In this document: positions 1 through 7,774 of the stretch, piece by piece
How the letters are laid out: every line of letters begins with the position of its first letter
Position numbering within the stretch: position 1 is the stretch's first letter
Assembly (NCBI GenBank): GCA_016765335.1
Contig: JAESQE010000041.1
Location: forward strand, 1-8,728
DNA length: 8,728 nt
DNA from: Planctomycetaceae bacterium
GTDB taxonomy: Bacteria; Planctomycetota; Planctomycetia; Planctomycetales; Planctomycetaceae
Reading direction: 5' to 3'
Made by a program: the position numbers and the translations under genes
Notes under the pieces: generated by a model
What the model was told of the DNA's origin: nothing
What the model saw: the letters and a program-made list of their open reading frames with translations, nothing else
Databases searched by the model: none

Positions 1-110
1 CCTTCATTGTAATTGTACTAAACTCTTGGAGTTAGATTCAGAAACTTGTACCTTGGTATGAGACGATTGAGTCTGCATGATGGGGACTGAAACCGATGTC
101 TCGATAAATA

Positions 111-140
111 ATCTGTCACAATAAAATCTGTCTCAACAAT
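111..140. repeat. imperfect 15-bp tandem direct repeat upstream of the YfhO gene
   Basis: Two adjacent 15-bp units, ATCTGTCACAATAAA (111-125) and ATCTGTCTCAACAAT (126-140), share the core ATCTGTC-CAA. They lie about 105 bp before the first gene, in an AT-rich leader where I see no supported gene. The spacing would suit a tandem protein-binding site, but two imperfect units in AT-rich DNA can also arise by chance. No convincing sigma-70 promoter was found between here and the start codon. Confidence 0.35.
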
Positions 141-244
141 ACGATAAAATCATTACTTCGACATCAGAAGTATACTCGTTACCTAGCTGAGTCTGATAGG
201 TTTATGCAATTGAAAACCTTAGAAAAATAGACACGTTAATAAAT

Positions 245-2419
245 ATGGATATGTCTCATTCTGATCAAAACAATCTACGGCCTGAGCAGTGGTTGCTCAT
301 CGTGTTGATTGGAATTGGTTTGACAATGTGTTTCTGGCTGGATCTTTGGCTGGGAGGCGGATTGATAGGCGGAGACATCTACACGTATTTCATGCCTCAG
401 AAATCGTTTTACGCAGACAGCTTGAAGCAAGGATTGATTCCGCTTTGGAATCCGTTGGTTGGTCATGGGTATCCGGTGGTCGCAGAAAGCCAGACGGGGC
501 TGTTTTATCCTCCCACGATGATTCTGTATTGGCTGCTGGATGTGAATACGGCATACAACGTGAATCATTTATTCCACTATATTTTAGTTTTTATTGCGAC
601 GGTGGCAGTTGCGAGAGAGTTAGGACTGAGCCTGACCGCGGGGCTGTTTGCATCGTTGGTTTTTGTCTATAGCTGGTTTCCGCCAAGGTGCTGCCTGGAA
701 TGGGCGATCATTACCGGAGCGTATCTACCGATTTGCCTGTGGATGTTATTGCGATATCAAAAAACCGGAAAAGTGCTGTGGCTGTGGGGCCTTTCGGGAT
801 GTTTAACATTGCAACTTCTGGCTGGTCATTTCAATCTAGCCTTCATTACGCAACTTACCTTGTTCACTTGGGTGGTTGCCTGTTTTGCAACTGATTTCTT
901 CGTGAGTAAAACAGTTGAGACCTCAGCTGTTTCGATGTTTACCAAAAAGGCCTTCTGGCCAGGAGCTGCAATTGCTTGTGGCATTCTGATGGCCAGTGTG
1001 CAGCTCGTACCAACCTGGGTGATGAAGCAGAACAGTCAACGGGAAACGACCTCTTCCACTGAGTTCGACCCAGAATACGGACATCTTCCCCCAGAGTACA
1101 TTTCACAAATAGTTCTGCCCTGGTACTGGTATACGAATCCTGTTGATCTGGATTCGCGTCTTGGGCAAATGTCTTTTTTGTCGAGCAAATCAGGAACCAA
1201 TGCAGTCGAAGCTCATCTCTATTTTGGGATACTTCCATTAATTCTGGCTGTTTCGGGCGTCTATTTTATCCGTAAAGAAAAAGTTCAGCTTGCTGGTATT
1301 GATCGGCGTTCCCTGTTTATTCTTGCTGGTTTGGGGCTGTTTGGATTAATTTATGCAGCAGGGCTGCTCGTCCCGGTGATGCAACACATTCCCGGGTTTG
1401 GATTTTTTCGCGGTCCCGGTCGTTATGGTATTCTCACCACGTTAGCTGTTGCATGTTGGGCAGGTTACGGACTGGATCAATTCTTAGGAAAGTTCTCGCC
1501 TGGGTTAAAAAGAAGTATCGTCCCAGTACTCTTCATTTTGACCGTGCTTGATTATGGCTGGGTGAGTCAGCGGATTACCTATGCATTTATGGTCGCTGAA
1601 ACACCCATTCCATTACGTGAGAAAAGTCCTGTACGAGCAATGTTAGCGAATCAGTTTCCGCCTGCTCGCGTGTTTGCACCGGGGCCAAATCTTCTGACAA
1701 CGACCGGAGTTGCCTCGACTCCGGTTTACCTGGGACTTGGTCCTGCGGAGTATTTTGAACCTGAATTGATCTATCCTTCGCGGGCAGAGTCAGCAGGAAA
1801 TCAACAAGCAGAGCCTGACCAATTGCATCTTCAGGATGATCAACTCCGATGGTTACAAAATGCAGGAGTAACACATATTCTTAGCTTTGCACCGCCTGCA
1901 TTAAATGATCGGCTGGTGAAACTAGTCTGGCAGGGGTACGACCCGTTTCTTAACGCTGCCTGGGGAAGAAAGGAGCCGCTTTACCTTTCAAAAATAGAAG
2001 GGAGTCGCGGACGCGCAAGTTGGGAAAACTCTGGTGACAGCGATTCGAATCAGGAAAATATTCGCTGGCTGAAATATGCTCCCGATTCGATGACTTTAGA
2101 AGTGACCGCGGCAACAAATAATGCCTCGCAGGAAAACTCAACTCTCATCCTTACCGATTTGTACGATAAGGACTGGGTTGCCTTTCTGGACGACCAACCA
2201 ATTGCCAGTGATCGGTACGCTGGCATGTTCCGTAGCGTTTCGGTACCTGCAGGAAAACATGTTCTGCGCTGGGAGTATTACCCGAAAAGTGTCAGCCTGG
2301 GGAAGTGGATTTCAATTGTATTCTTTACAATCTGGCTGATATCCGGACTGGCATTTTACAGCGTTGTGTATCGTCGTAACCAACTACAGAGGCAGAAGTT
2401 AAGTGAATCCAAGGGTTGA
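245..2419 (+). CDS. YfhO-family integral membrane protein (GT-C-like)
   Basis: This 724-residue polytopic protein matches the YfhO family of bacterial membrane proteins. These resemble GT-C glycosyltransferases that use lipid-linked sugars; YfhO itself is linked to glycosylation of lipoteichoic acid in Firmicutes. Seen directly: a first membrane segment at about 16-37, then the family-type extracytoplasmic motif with GGDIYTYF (42-49) and PLWNPLVGHGYP (66-77), ending in YPP (88-90). Asp44 is the candidate catalytic acidic residue by analogy with GT-C enzymes. Ten or more further hydrophobic segments run to about residue 441. A soluble C-terminal beta-rich region (about 600-680) has the common ending 'DLYDKDWVAFLDDQPI' and 'VPAGKHVLRWEYYP', and a final helix spans 685-708. 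It is somewhat shorter than many family members. The ATG at 245 has no clear Shine-Dalgarno; an ATG at 251 is equally possible. The donor and acceptor cannot be read from sequence. Its neighbour, a nucleotide-sugar dehydratase, suggests a surface-glycan role. Confidence 0.85.
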   Translation: MDMSHSDQNNLRPEQWLLIVLIGIGLTMCFWLDLWLGGGLIGGDIYTYFMPQKSFYADSLKQGLIPLWNPLVGHGYPVVAESQTGLFYPPTMILYWLLDVNTAYNVNHLFHYILVFIATVAVARELGLSLTAGLFASLVFVYSWFPPRCCLEWAIITGAYLPICLWMLLRYQKTGKVLWLWGLSGCLTLQLLAGHFNLAFITQLTLFTWVVACFATDFFVSKTVETSAVSMFTKKAFWPGAAIACGILMASVQLVPTWVMKQNSQRETTSSTEFDPEYGHLPPEYISQIVLPWYWYTNPVDLDSRLGQMSFLSSKSGTNAVEAHLYFGILPLILAVSGVYFIRKEKVQLAGIDRRSLFILAGLGLFGLIYAAGLLVPVMQHIPGFGFFRGPGRYGILTTLAVACWAGYGLDQFLGKFSPGLKRSIVPVLFILTVLDYGWVSQRITYAFMVAETPIPLREKSPVRAMLANQFPPARVFAPGPNLLTTTGVASTPVYLGLGPAEYFEPELIYPSRAESAGNQQAEPDQLHLQDDQLRWLQNAGVTHILSFAPPALNDRLVKLVWQGYDPFLNAAWGRKEPLYLSKIEGSRGRASWENSGDSDSNQENIRWLKYAPDSMTLEVTAATNNASQENSTLILTDLYDKDWVAFLDDQPIASDRYAGMFRSVSVPAGKHVLRWEYYPKSVSLGKWISIVFFTIWLISGLAFYSVVYRRNQLQRQKLSESKG

Positions 2420-2491
2420 GGGGTATCGCTAGTTGTTTCTGATTGTGCATGAATTCAGGTTGAGTGACTTCGGTTTGGGGGAAACCCGTCT

Positions 2492-2527
2492 AGGCGCTCT
2501 TTGGCTTTCAAGATAGAACGCCTTTCT
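2492..2527 (+). terminator. possible weak terminator after the YfhO gene
   Basis: About 70 bp after the stop codon, AGGCG (2492-2496) pairs with CGCCT (2519-2523). Three more pairs (TCT 2498-2500 with AGA 2515-2517) follow after one mismatch. The loop is long (about 14 nt) and the tail TTTCT is short, so it is weaker than the hairpin at 4688-4710. A smaller stem, GGTTT/AAACC with a five-G loop, lies just upstream at 2472-2486. Confidence 0.3.
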
Positions 2528-2587
2528 CTGAAGTTTCATTCGATCTATCTGGCTTATTGCTGGGTATCAGAATCCTTCACTTATTCA

Positions 2588-2635
2588 ATCAGCTGAATGC
2601 CCACATTGCCGAGGTTTAGTTACTCGGATCAGCTG
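2588..2635. repeat. paired ATCAGCTG repeats flanking a small hairpin, before capD
   Basis: ATCAGCTG occurs at 2588-2595 and again at 2628-2635. Its CAGCTG core is self-complementary, so the copies can act as direct or inverted repeats. Between them CCGAG (2609-2613) pairs perfectly with CTCGG (2623-2627) around a 9-nt loop. The block ends 35 bp before the start of the dehydratase gene. It could be an operator or a leader structure, but each part is short enough to be coincidental. Confidence 0.25.
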
Positions 2636-2658
2636 CCTGAGACAGTGATGGTTAAATT

Positions 2659-2662
2659 GGAG
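2659..2662 (+). promoter_or_regulatory. Shine-Dalgarno site of the capD-like gene
   Basis: GGAG ends 8 nt before the ATG at 2671, a normal spacing. It supports this ATG over the out-of-frame ATG at 2648. It is the clearest ribosome-binding site among the genes whose start is settled. Confidence 0.6.
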
Positions 2663-2670
2663 ATCGCTGA

Positions 2671-4539
2671 ATGCAGCATCGCCTCGCCCTGATATTACCA
2701 ATTTATTTGCTTATATTAACAGCCTCGCTGTTTTTCGCGTTCAGCCTGCGCTTCGAATTCAACTTGGGGACGCACGGTTTATTTTGGTTTTATAATTCGT
2801 TGGCATTTGTGCTGGGCGTCAAGCTGATCGTTTTTGCAATCACGCGAGAATGGAAGCGAACCTATCGTCACGCGACAACAACAGACTTAATAGTGACCGG
2901 CGCTGCATGCAGCATCAGCGCCTTTGTTTTGCTTTGTGCTTGGTCTCTGTTTCGGAATCAACAATTTGTGCCACCGCGTTCTATCATTCTGATTGATGCA
3001 ATTCTTAGTATGATATTCTTTTCGACTTTCCGGATTGGCAGTCAAACAATCTGGAAGAAGTGGAACACGAAACACACAAGACAACCGAGCGAATCAGCAC
3101 TCATTTTTGGGACTGATGAAACAGCCATTAATATTTGGAAAATGTTGATGTCAAGCCACGGTCGCCTGGGGCAATACCGGGTCGTCGGTTTCATTGATCC
3201 CGGTCCTCAGAAACAGCGATCATTAATCGGTGGTCAGAAGGTTTATTCGCTGGAGGAATGTAAAAACCAGAGCCGACTCACAGGAATCCAGCATGTTCTT
3301 GTACCAACAGTTACTCCCGGGTCAGTTGTGCGTGATCTGCTGAATCAGTGCAAACAACTTGGGATCGAAGTGCATAAAATCCCAACCGTCGAAGAAATTG
3401 TTGAAGGCAGATACCAGCTTGCGGTTCGCAGTCTCGATATTGATGACCTACTGCGTAGACCGCCTACAAAACTGGGGCTTGATGAAATTGGAGAGTCGAT
3501 CTCTGGAAAAACGGTGCTTGTGACCGGAGGGGCAGGAAGTATCGGCAGTGAGCTGTGCAGACAGGTATTGAGTTTTCATCCTGACAAGTTGATTGTCTAT
3601 GATCACTCCGAATTTGGAGTCTTTCAGCTCGAACAAGAATTTATCGGCCAGGACCATTCCGGCACTCAAGTCATTTACAATACAGCAAGTATCCAGGATT
3701 TGGATGCATTGGAGGCTGTCTTTGAACGCGAGTCTCCTCAATTTGTTTTTCATGCAGCAGCTTACAAACATGTCCCGTTGATGCAGGACAATCCGTATGC
3801 TGCGGTTCGAAATAATATTCTAGGAACAAAGCAACTTGTTGATACCGCTCATCGTCATAAAGTTGAGCGTTTTGTACTGATTTCAACAGACAAAGCCGTT
3901 CGCCCAACCAGTGTGATGGGCGCGACAAAACTGATGGCAGAAAAGTATCTGCAAGCAATGGCTCAGACCTCTTCTACAAACTTCATTACCGTTCGGTTTG
4001 GTAATGTTCTCAATTCTGTAGGCAGTGTCGTGCCGACCTTTCGCAAGCAGATTGAGCAAGGCGGGCCTGTTACAGTCACCGACGAGAAAATGGTGCGATA
4101 TTTCATGACGATCCCCGAAGCTTCGCAGCTGGTTCTTCAAGCCGGTGCAGTGGGACAGTCTGGAAATGTGCTGATTCTTGAAATGGGCGAGCCAGTGAAA
4201 ATTGTCGAACTGGCCAAAGATATGATTTCGCTTTCGGGTTTAAGTTATCCAGACGACATCGACATTCAGTTCACGGGATTACGTCCCGGCGAAAAAATGT
4301 ACGAAGAACTGTTTTACTCTCACGAAAAAAGTGCAACCAAAGTCCACGAGAAAATCATTCTAGGCTCTGGTTTTGCACCGAGCCTGATGCAAATCAACAG
4401 CGAACTTCAGCAACTCAGAAGCACATTAAAAGAGTCGCCTCTTGAAGCATCTGAAGTGTTATGGGAAATTGTCAATCGCTACGTAGCTTTAGACGATTCG
4501 GATGGATCGACCGAAGATCAACTACCGGCTGCTGCTTAA
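2671..4539 (+). CDS. capD: membrane-anchored nucleoside-diphosphate-sugar 4,6-dehydratase (CapD/WbpM/PglF type)
   Basis: Family members remove water from UDP-N-acetylglucosamine (4,6-dehydration), the first committed step to deoxy-amino sugars for capsules, O-antigens or protein glycans. The 622-residue length and domain order fit the long membrane-bound form. Four hydrophobic segments (about 5-25, 38-57, 74-93, 104-120) precede a first Rossmann-like domain starting at ALIFGTDE (143-150). The catalytic short-chain dehydrogenase domain starts near 279 with the NAD-binding motif [12 protein letters not shown] (285-296). [10 protein letters not shown] (361-370) is the usual family signature. The active site is [16 protein letters not shown] (405-420): Asp407 and Lys408, Met416 where classical short-chain dehydrogenases have Tyr, and Lys420. 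Met at this position is known in PglF-type enzymes. [14 protein letters not shown] (534-547) is the conserved C-terminal substrate-side motif. Substrate, and whether C5 is inverted, are not readable. The first-domain glycine motif looks degenerate (GTDETA for GxGxxG). The gene symbol is a family label. Confidence 0.92.
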   Translation: MQHRLALILPIYLLILTASLFFAFSLRFEFNLGTHGLFWFYNSLAFVLGVKLIVFAITREWKRTYRHATTTDLIVTGAACSISAFVLLCAWSLFRNQQFVPPRSIILIDAILSMIFFSTFRIGSQTIWKKWNTKHTRQPSESALIFGTDETAINIWKMLMSSHGRLGQYRVVGFIDPGPQKQRSLIGGQKVYSLEECKNQSRLTGIQHVLVPTVTPGSVVRDLLNQCKQLGIEVHKIPTVEEIVEGRYQLAVRSLDIDDLLRRPPTKLGLDEIGESISGKTVLVTGGAGSIGSELCRQVLSFHPDKLIVYDHSEFGVFQLEQEFIGQDHSGTQVIYNTASIQDLDALEAVFERESPQFVFHAAAYKHVPLMQDNPYAAVRNNILGTKQLVDTAHRHKVERFVLISTDKAVRPTSVMGATKLMAEKYLQAMAQTSSTNFITVRFGNVLNSVGSVVPTFRKQIEQGGPVTVTDEKMVRYFMTIPEASQLVLQAGAVGQSGNVLILEMGEPVKIVELAKDMISLSGLSYPDDIDIQFTGLRPGEKMYEELFYSHEKSATKVHEKIILGSGFAPSLMQINSELQQLRSTLKESPLEASEVLWEIVNRYVALDDSDGSTEDQLPAAA

Positions 4540-4659
4540 TTTTCCCTGCAATACGATTTCTGAGTAGTAATTCAAAATCGTGGGCTTTGCTTGAATCTCT
4601 CGTTTAGATTTTTCTGGAGAAAACTTGTGGTATCACAACAACGATTTCCTCTGAATATA

Positions 4660-4728
4660 GTTTTCTCCCTTACCAAGGGGGAGTTAGAGCAGGTTTTTAA
4701 CCTGCTTTTTGTATTCAAACAGTCTTTA
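4660..4728. repeat. dispersed palindromic repeat, copy A
   Basis: This roughly 69-bp block aligns with 7644-7711 at a constant offset of 2984 up to about 4713, then continues after a one-base deletion. Shared landmarks are a CTCCC...TTAC-AA...GGGAG palindrome (4665-4682 here), G-AG-TAGAG, a T-run, and TCAAAC. The inner palindrome CTCCCTT/AAGGG(GG)AG can form a hairpin, followed here by a second, stronger hairpin (4688-4706). Two diverged copies in under 9 kb, both beside gene ends, suggest a genome-wide intergenic repeat. I see no transposase or target-site duplication. Confidence 0.7.
4688..4710 (+). terminator. strong Rho-independent terminator-like hairpin downstream of capD
   Basis: AGCAGGTT (4688-4695) and AACCTGCT (4699-4706) are perfect 8-bp complements around a TTT loop, followed immediately by four more T (4707-4710). 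This is a canonical intrinsic terminator, about 150 bp past the capD-like stop codon. It lies inside the open frame of the next gene if that frame is extended to its most upstream start. That argues for a later start for the propeller gene, or for an attenuator role. Confidence 0.7.
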
Positions 4729-4746
4729 AGAAATACTGGAATTAAA

Positions 4747-6054
4747 TTGTCACAGATTCCCTTTCTGCGGTGGTCATTGTGTTTGCTCTGTTTAATTGTG
4801 GGCACAGGGTTTGAGCAAGGGATAGCAGGAGATTCGTGGGCGCAATTTCGTGGGCCGACCGGTCAAGGGATTGCATTGGACTCGAAAGTTCCGGTGGAAT
4901 TTAGCGAAACGAAAAATGTAACCTGGAAAACAGAGATTCCAGGCAAAGGCTGGTCCTCTCCGGTCATTCATGAAGGACAACTTTGGGTCACTACAGCGGT
5001 TGCTTCGGATCCGTTTGGAGCGGTCCTTTCTTTGCAGGCAATTGGTGTTGATCTTAGTAGCGGGCGTCTTCAGCATCAGGTTGAGTTGTTCAGGTTGCCT
5101 TCGCCAATCAAAATTCATGAAGATAACAGCTACGCTTCGCCGACACCGGTTGTGGACGCGGAGGCTGTTTATTGTCACTTCGGCACATTCGGGACAGCTG
5201 CAATTTCTCGAAAGACTGGCAAAGTTCTCTGGAAAAATGATGAATTAAAAATCGAACATCAAGGAGGCCCCGGAAGCTCTTTGATTCAATACAAAGACTT
5301 TCTGATTGTGACTTGCGATGGTGCTGATTTTCAGTACGTCGCTGCATTGGACAAAAAAACCGGCAACATCGCTTGGAAGCAGGAACGAACCGCACCACTG
5401 CGAGAAAACCCAATCACACACCGCTCATTTGCGACACCATTGATTTGGAAGCAGCCAGCAGGGGATTTATTGATTAGCCCCGGTGCCGATCAGGTTCACG
5501 CCTATGATCCGCTCACCGGGAAGGAACACTGGCATGTGCGGTACACAGGCTTTTCGAATGTGCCTGCTCCGGTCAGTGACGAAAAACAAGTTTATGTTTG
5601 TACTGGATTCTTCGAACCGATTCTCGCTGCAATCCGTCCCGGGGGAACTGGTGATGTCACTCAATCACACGTTAATTGGTCGTACAATCGAAGTGTCACT
5701 ACGGTGCCTTCTCCGATCATTGTTAACGGGCAGATCTTCACCGTCAATGAAGGTGGGATTTTAACCTGTTTAGATTGCCAGACAGGAAAGGTGGTCCGCA
5801 AACGTCGATTCGTGGGAAAGTATTCCGCATCACCGGTTCTGGTTAATGGCTTGCTCTACTTTTGCAGCGAAGAAGGCAAAGTGACAGTCTTAGAGCCGAA
5901 CGACAAGCTGGATATTGTGAAGGTGAATCGTTTATTGGGAAGCATCAAAGCTTCGCCGGCAGTGGTTGGCAACGCACTTTATATTCGCAGCGATTCACAT
6001 CTCTATCGCATCGAAGAGACAGTAAAAGAATCCGAGTCGGATGACCAGAATTGA
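4747..6054 (+). CDS. exported PQQ-like (BamB-like) beta-propeller protein
   Basis: A beta-propeller protein of the pyrroloquinoline-quinone-repeat type; many planctomycete homologues are secreted and have no assigned role. From the TTG at 4747 it has 435 residues. Residues 1-28 look like a signal peptide (Arg8, then the hydrophobic stretch SLCLLCLIVGT, ending near IAG). WAQFRGPTGQG (31-41) opens the mature protein. Repeated blade motifs follow: SPVI (71-74), SPTPVV (131-136), ALDKKTGNIAWK (200-211), AYDPLTGKEHW (252-262), PSPIIVNGQIF (321-331), CLDCQTGKVV (341-350), ASPVLVNGLLYF (361-372) and ASPAVVGNALYI (402-413). I see nothing that proves cofactor binding or dehydrogenase activity; scaffolding or binding is as likely. 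The start is uncertain because the frame has no ATG. GTG 4627 has a good GGAG 7 nt upstream and TTG 4591 is the farthest start, but both would translate through the repeat and terminator-like hairpin and place about 40-50 residues before the signal sequence. Confidence 0.85.
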   Translation: MSQIPFLRWSLCLLCLIVGTGFEQGIAGDSWAQFRGPTGQGIALDSKVPVEFSETKNVTWKTEIPGKGWSSPVIHEGQLWVTTAVASDPFGAVLSLQAIGVDLSSGRLQHQVELFRLPSPIKIHEDNSYASPTPVVDAEAVYCHFGTFGTAAISRKTGKVLWKNDELKIEHQGGPGSSLIQYKDFLIVTCDGADFQYVAALDKKTGNIAWKQERTAPLRENPITHRSFATPLIWKQPAGDLLISPGADQVHAYDPLTGKEHWHVRYTGFSNVPAPVSDEKQVYVCTGFFEPILAAIRPGGTGDVTQSHVNWSYNRSVTTVPSPIIVNGQIFTVNEGGILTCLDCQTGKVVRKRRFVGKYSASPVLVNGLLYFCSEEGKVTVLEPNDKLDIVKVNRLLGSIKASPAVVGNALYIRSDSHLYRIEETVKESESDDQN

Positions 6055-6063
6055 GGCATTATA

Positions 6064-6087
6064 CGCATTTGCGTATTTGCGTATTTG
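6064..6087. repeat. 8-bp tandem repeat, three units
   Basis: CGCATTTG, CGTATTTG, CGTATTTG run head to tail immediately after the propeller gene. An 8-bp perfect palindrome, AACGCGTT (6090-6097), follows. Such short-period arrays change copy number easily by slippage. It is intergenic, with no sign of function beyond position. Confidence 0.7.
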
Positions 6088-6127
6088 TTAACGCGTTGGG
6101 TCTTCTCTAAACACTTGCCAAGGCCGT

Positions 6128-6156
6128 TTGACTGAAGCTTTTCCTGCTTATAGATT
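6128..6156 (+). promoter_or_regulatory. candidate sigma-70-type promoter for the sulfatase gene
   Basis: TTGACT (6128-6133, five of six consensus bases) and TAGATT (6151-6156, four of six) are 17 bp apart. Transcription would begin near 6163, only about 6 nt before the ATG at 6169, giving an almost leaderless message. A short GGA (6160-6162) sits 6 nt before the ATG and could be used only by a longer transcript. The match is modest. Confidence 0.35.
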
Positions 6157-6168
6157 ATTGGACTAATT

Positions 6169-7605
6169 ATGATTCGATTCATCCCTCTGTTGCTATTGGT
6201 TTGCATTTCATTGGCGGAAAAAACCGAAGCAGCGTCGCGGCCCAATGTACTGTTTATTTACCTGGATGATTTTGGGTGGAAAGATACGGGGTTCATGGGG
6301 TCTGACTTTTTTGAGACGCCGAATTTGGATCGTCTCGCTGGTCAAGGAATGGTTTTTACGAATGCGTATTCCGGAGCTGCGAATTGTGCACCGGCTCGGG
6401 CTTGTTTGCTTTCTGGTCAATATTCTCCCCGGCATCGTATTTTTAATGTCGGGACCGGGCCACGTGGCAAGAAAGAGTATCGCCGATTGCTACATGTTCC
6501 CGGGACCAATGTATTGGATCCTGAAATCAAAACCTGGTCGCAGGTCATTCAGAAGGCTGGGTACAAAACCGGGATCATTGGTAAGTGGCATTTGAGTCAA
6601 GAACCGAAACCTTATGGCTTTGATTTCAGCTTTGCCAGCTCTCATTCTGGTAGTCCTCCTCGTGGATATTATCCTCCGTTTGGTGTGCCAGATTTGAAAG
6701 ACGCTCCTGAAGGAGAGTATCTAACAGATCGACTTAGCGACGAAGCAGTCAAGTTTATCCGCAGAGAACAAAACGAGCCGTGGTTTTTGTATCTGTCTCA
6801 CTTTGCGGTTCATACGCCGTTACATGCAAGAAAAGATTTGGTTGCCAAGTATCAGAAAAAGCAGCCCGGAAATCTACATGATCATGTCGCGATGGCCACC
6901 ATGATACAGGCTGTTGATGAAGGTGTTGGTGAAATCCTGGCTGTACTTGACGAGTTGAAGTTGACCGAAAACACGATCATTGTCTTCTCTTCCGATAACG
7001 GCGGCTTAGCCTCAGCCACGGACATGGCTCCTTTGCGTGGCTACAAAGGGACTTATTACGAAGGGGGAATTCGCGAGCCATTAGTTATCAAGTGGCCCGG
7101 AGTTGTGAAGCCGGGCACGCAGTGTGAGGTGCCGGTGACCGGAGTCGATTTCTATCCGACGTTTTGCGACATGTTGGGTGTCGATCAACCAACTGGACAA
7201 GCAGCCGATGGTGTTTCGTTGGTGCCTTTACTCAAATCAGAGGTGAAAACATTAGGTTCTCGACCGCTATTCTGGCACTTTCCCGCTTACTTACAAGCCA
7301 GTGGCTCCAAGGAAAGAAAGGAATCTCGCGATCCGTTATTTCGAACACGTCCTTGCAGCATCATCAGATGGGGCGATTGGAAACTGCATCAGTATTTTGA
7401 AGATGATGGGATTGAACTTTACAATTTGAAGAACGATCCCGGAGAGAAAAAGAATCTTGCAAAATCAAATCCGGATAAAAAGCAGGAATTGTTGAGCAGA
7501 CTTCAAAAATGGCAGAAAGAAATAGAAGCTCCGATCCCTGATCAACTCAACCCAGAGTTTGATCTCCAAGTAGAACAGCAAGCATTGAGAAATCATCAAC
7601 GATGA
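6169..7605 (+). CDS. secreted type I (formylglycine-dependent) sulfatase
   Basis: An arylsulfatase-like hydrolase of 478 residues, a normal family length. It would cleave sulfate esters, probably from sulfated sugars, in the periplasm or outside the cell. A signal peptide spans about 1-22 (Arg3, hydrophobic core FIPLLLLVCISLA, then EKTEAAS). Metal-binding Asp33-Asp34 lie in YLDDFGW. The sulfatase signature is CAPARACLLSG (73-83), with Cys73 the residue to be oxidised to formylglycine and Arg77 conserved; Ser82 stands where Thr is common. GKWHL (138-142) supplies Lys139 and His141, HTPL (215-218) a catalytic His, SSDNGG (274-279) the second metal pair Asp276/Asn277, and YKGTYYEGGIREP (292-304) Lys293. 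The C-terminal domain carries LYNLKNDPGEKKNLA (417-431). All key residues are present, so it should be active if matured by a formylglycine-generating enzyme, which is not encoded here. The sugar substrate cannot be assigned. The preceding gene is an exported propeller protein; 114 bp separate them. Confidence 0.95.
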   Translation: MIRFIPLLLLVCISLAEKTEAASRPNVLFIYLDDFGWKDTGFMGSDFFETPNLDRLAGQGMVFTNAYSGAANCAPARACLLSGQYSPRHRIFNVGTGPRGKKEYRRLLHVPGTNVLDPEIKTWSQVIQKAGYKTGIIGKWHLSQEPKPYGFDFSFASSHSGSPPRGYYPPFGVPDLKDAPEGEYLTDRLSDEAVKFIRREQNEPWFLYLSHFAVHTPLHARKDLVAKYQKKQPGNLHDHVAMATMIQAVDEGVGEILAVLDELKLTENTIIVFSSDNGGLASATDMAPLRGYKGTYYEGGIREPLVIKWPGVVKPGTQCEVPVTGVDFYPTFCDMLGVDQPTGQAADGVSLVPLLKSEVKTLGSRPLFWHFPAYLQASGSKERKESRDPLFRTRPCSIIRWGDWKLHQYFEDDGIELYNLKNDPGEKKNLAKSNPDKKQELLSRLQKWQKEIEAPIPDQLNPEFDLQVEQQALRNHQR

Positions 7606-7643
7606 GACTGCTGATTGTAATAGAGAGTCTCTCTGTAAAGTTG

Positions 7644-7711
7644 GTTCTCCCCCTTACGAAAAGGGAGCTAGAGGGGGGTTTTGAACTACCTTTATAATCA
7701 AACTGCCTTCA
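7644..7711. repeat. dispersed palindromic repeat, copy B
   Basis: Second copy of the element at 4660-4728, starting about 40 bp after the sulfatase stop. It keeps the CTCCCCCTTACG / GGGAGCTAGAG palindrome and the TCAAAC landmark. The second hairpin has decayed: the perfect 8-bp stem of copy A becomes a run of Gs facing AACTACC. It may still fold weakly, but it lacks copy A's clean T-tailed terminator form. Confidence 0.7.
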
Positions 7712-7742
7712 ATGATCCTTGGGATAGCCACCAATTGATGCT

Positions 7743-7760
7743 AATTACGATGACGTAATT
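7743..7760. repeat. perfect 7-bp inverted repeat
   Basis: AATTACG (7743-7749) and CGTAATT (7754-7760) are exact complements around ATGA. Two more pairs (G7740-C7762, C7741-G7761) form if T7742 bulges. There is no T-tract, so it looks more like a dyad binding site or repeat edge than a terminator. Confidence 0.5.
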
Positions 7761-7774
7761 GCTGCAAGAAAAGA

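Noticed and set aside
2..61. End of a gene entering from the left edge
   Set aside because: One frame is open for 19 codons before TGA, which is expected by chance; the residues show no recognisable family ending.
210..241. Promoter TTGAAA / TTAATA before the YfhO gene
   Set aside because: The spacer is about 20 bp and the -10 match is poor and lies against the start codon.
4572..4805. Minus-strand frame of 77 codons over the capD-propeller spacer
   Set aside because: It crosses the repeat and the terminator hairpin and overlaps the signal peptide of the propeller gene; no features of a real protein.
6064..6087. CRISPR-like repeats
   Set aside because: The units are 8 bp and contiguous, with no spacers; this is a simple tandem repeat.
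6003..6245. Minus-strand open frame of 80 codons between propeller and sulfatase genes
   Set aside because: Its middle translates the 8-bp tandem array and both ends overlap well-supported + strand genes.
4660..7711. Composite transposon bounded by the two repeats
   Set aside because: The repeats are about 69 bp and diverged, with no transposase between them and no target duplication seen; the enclosed genes are ordinary for this phylum.
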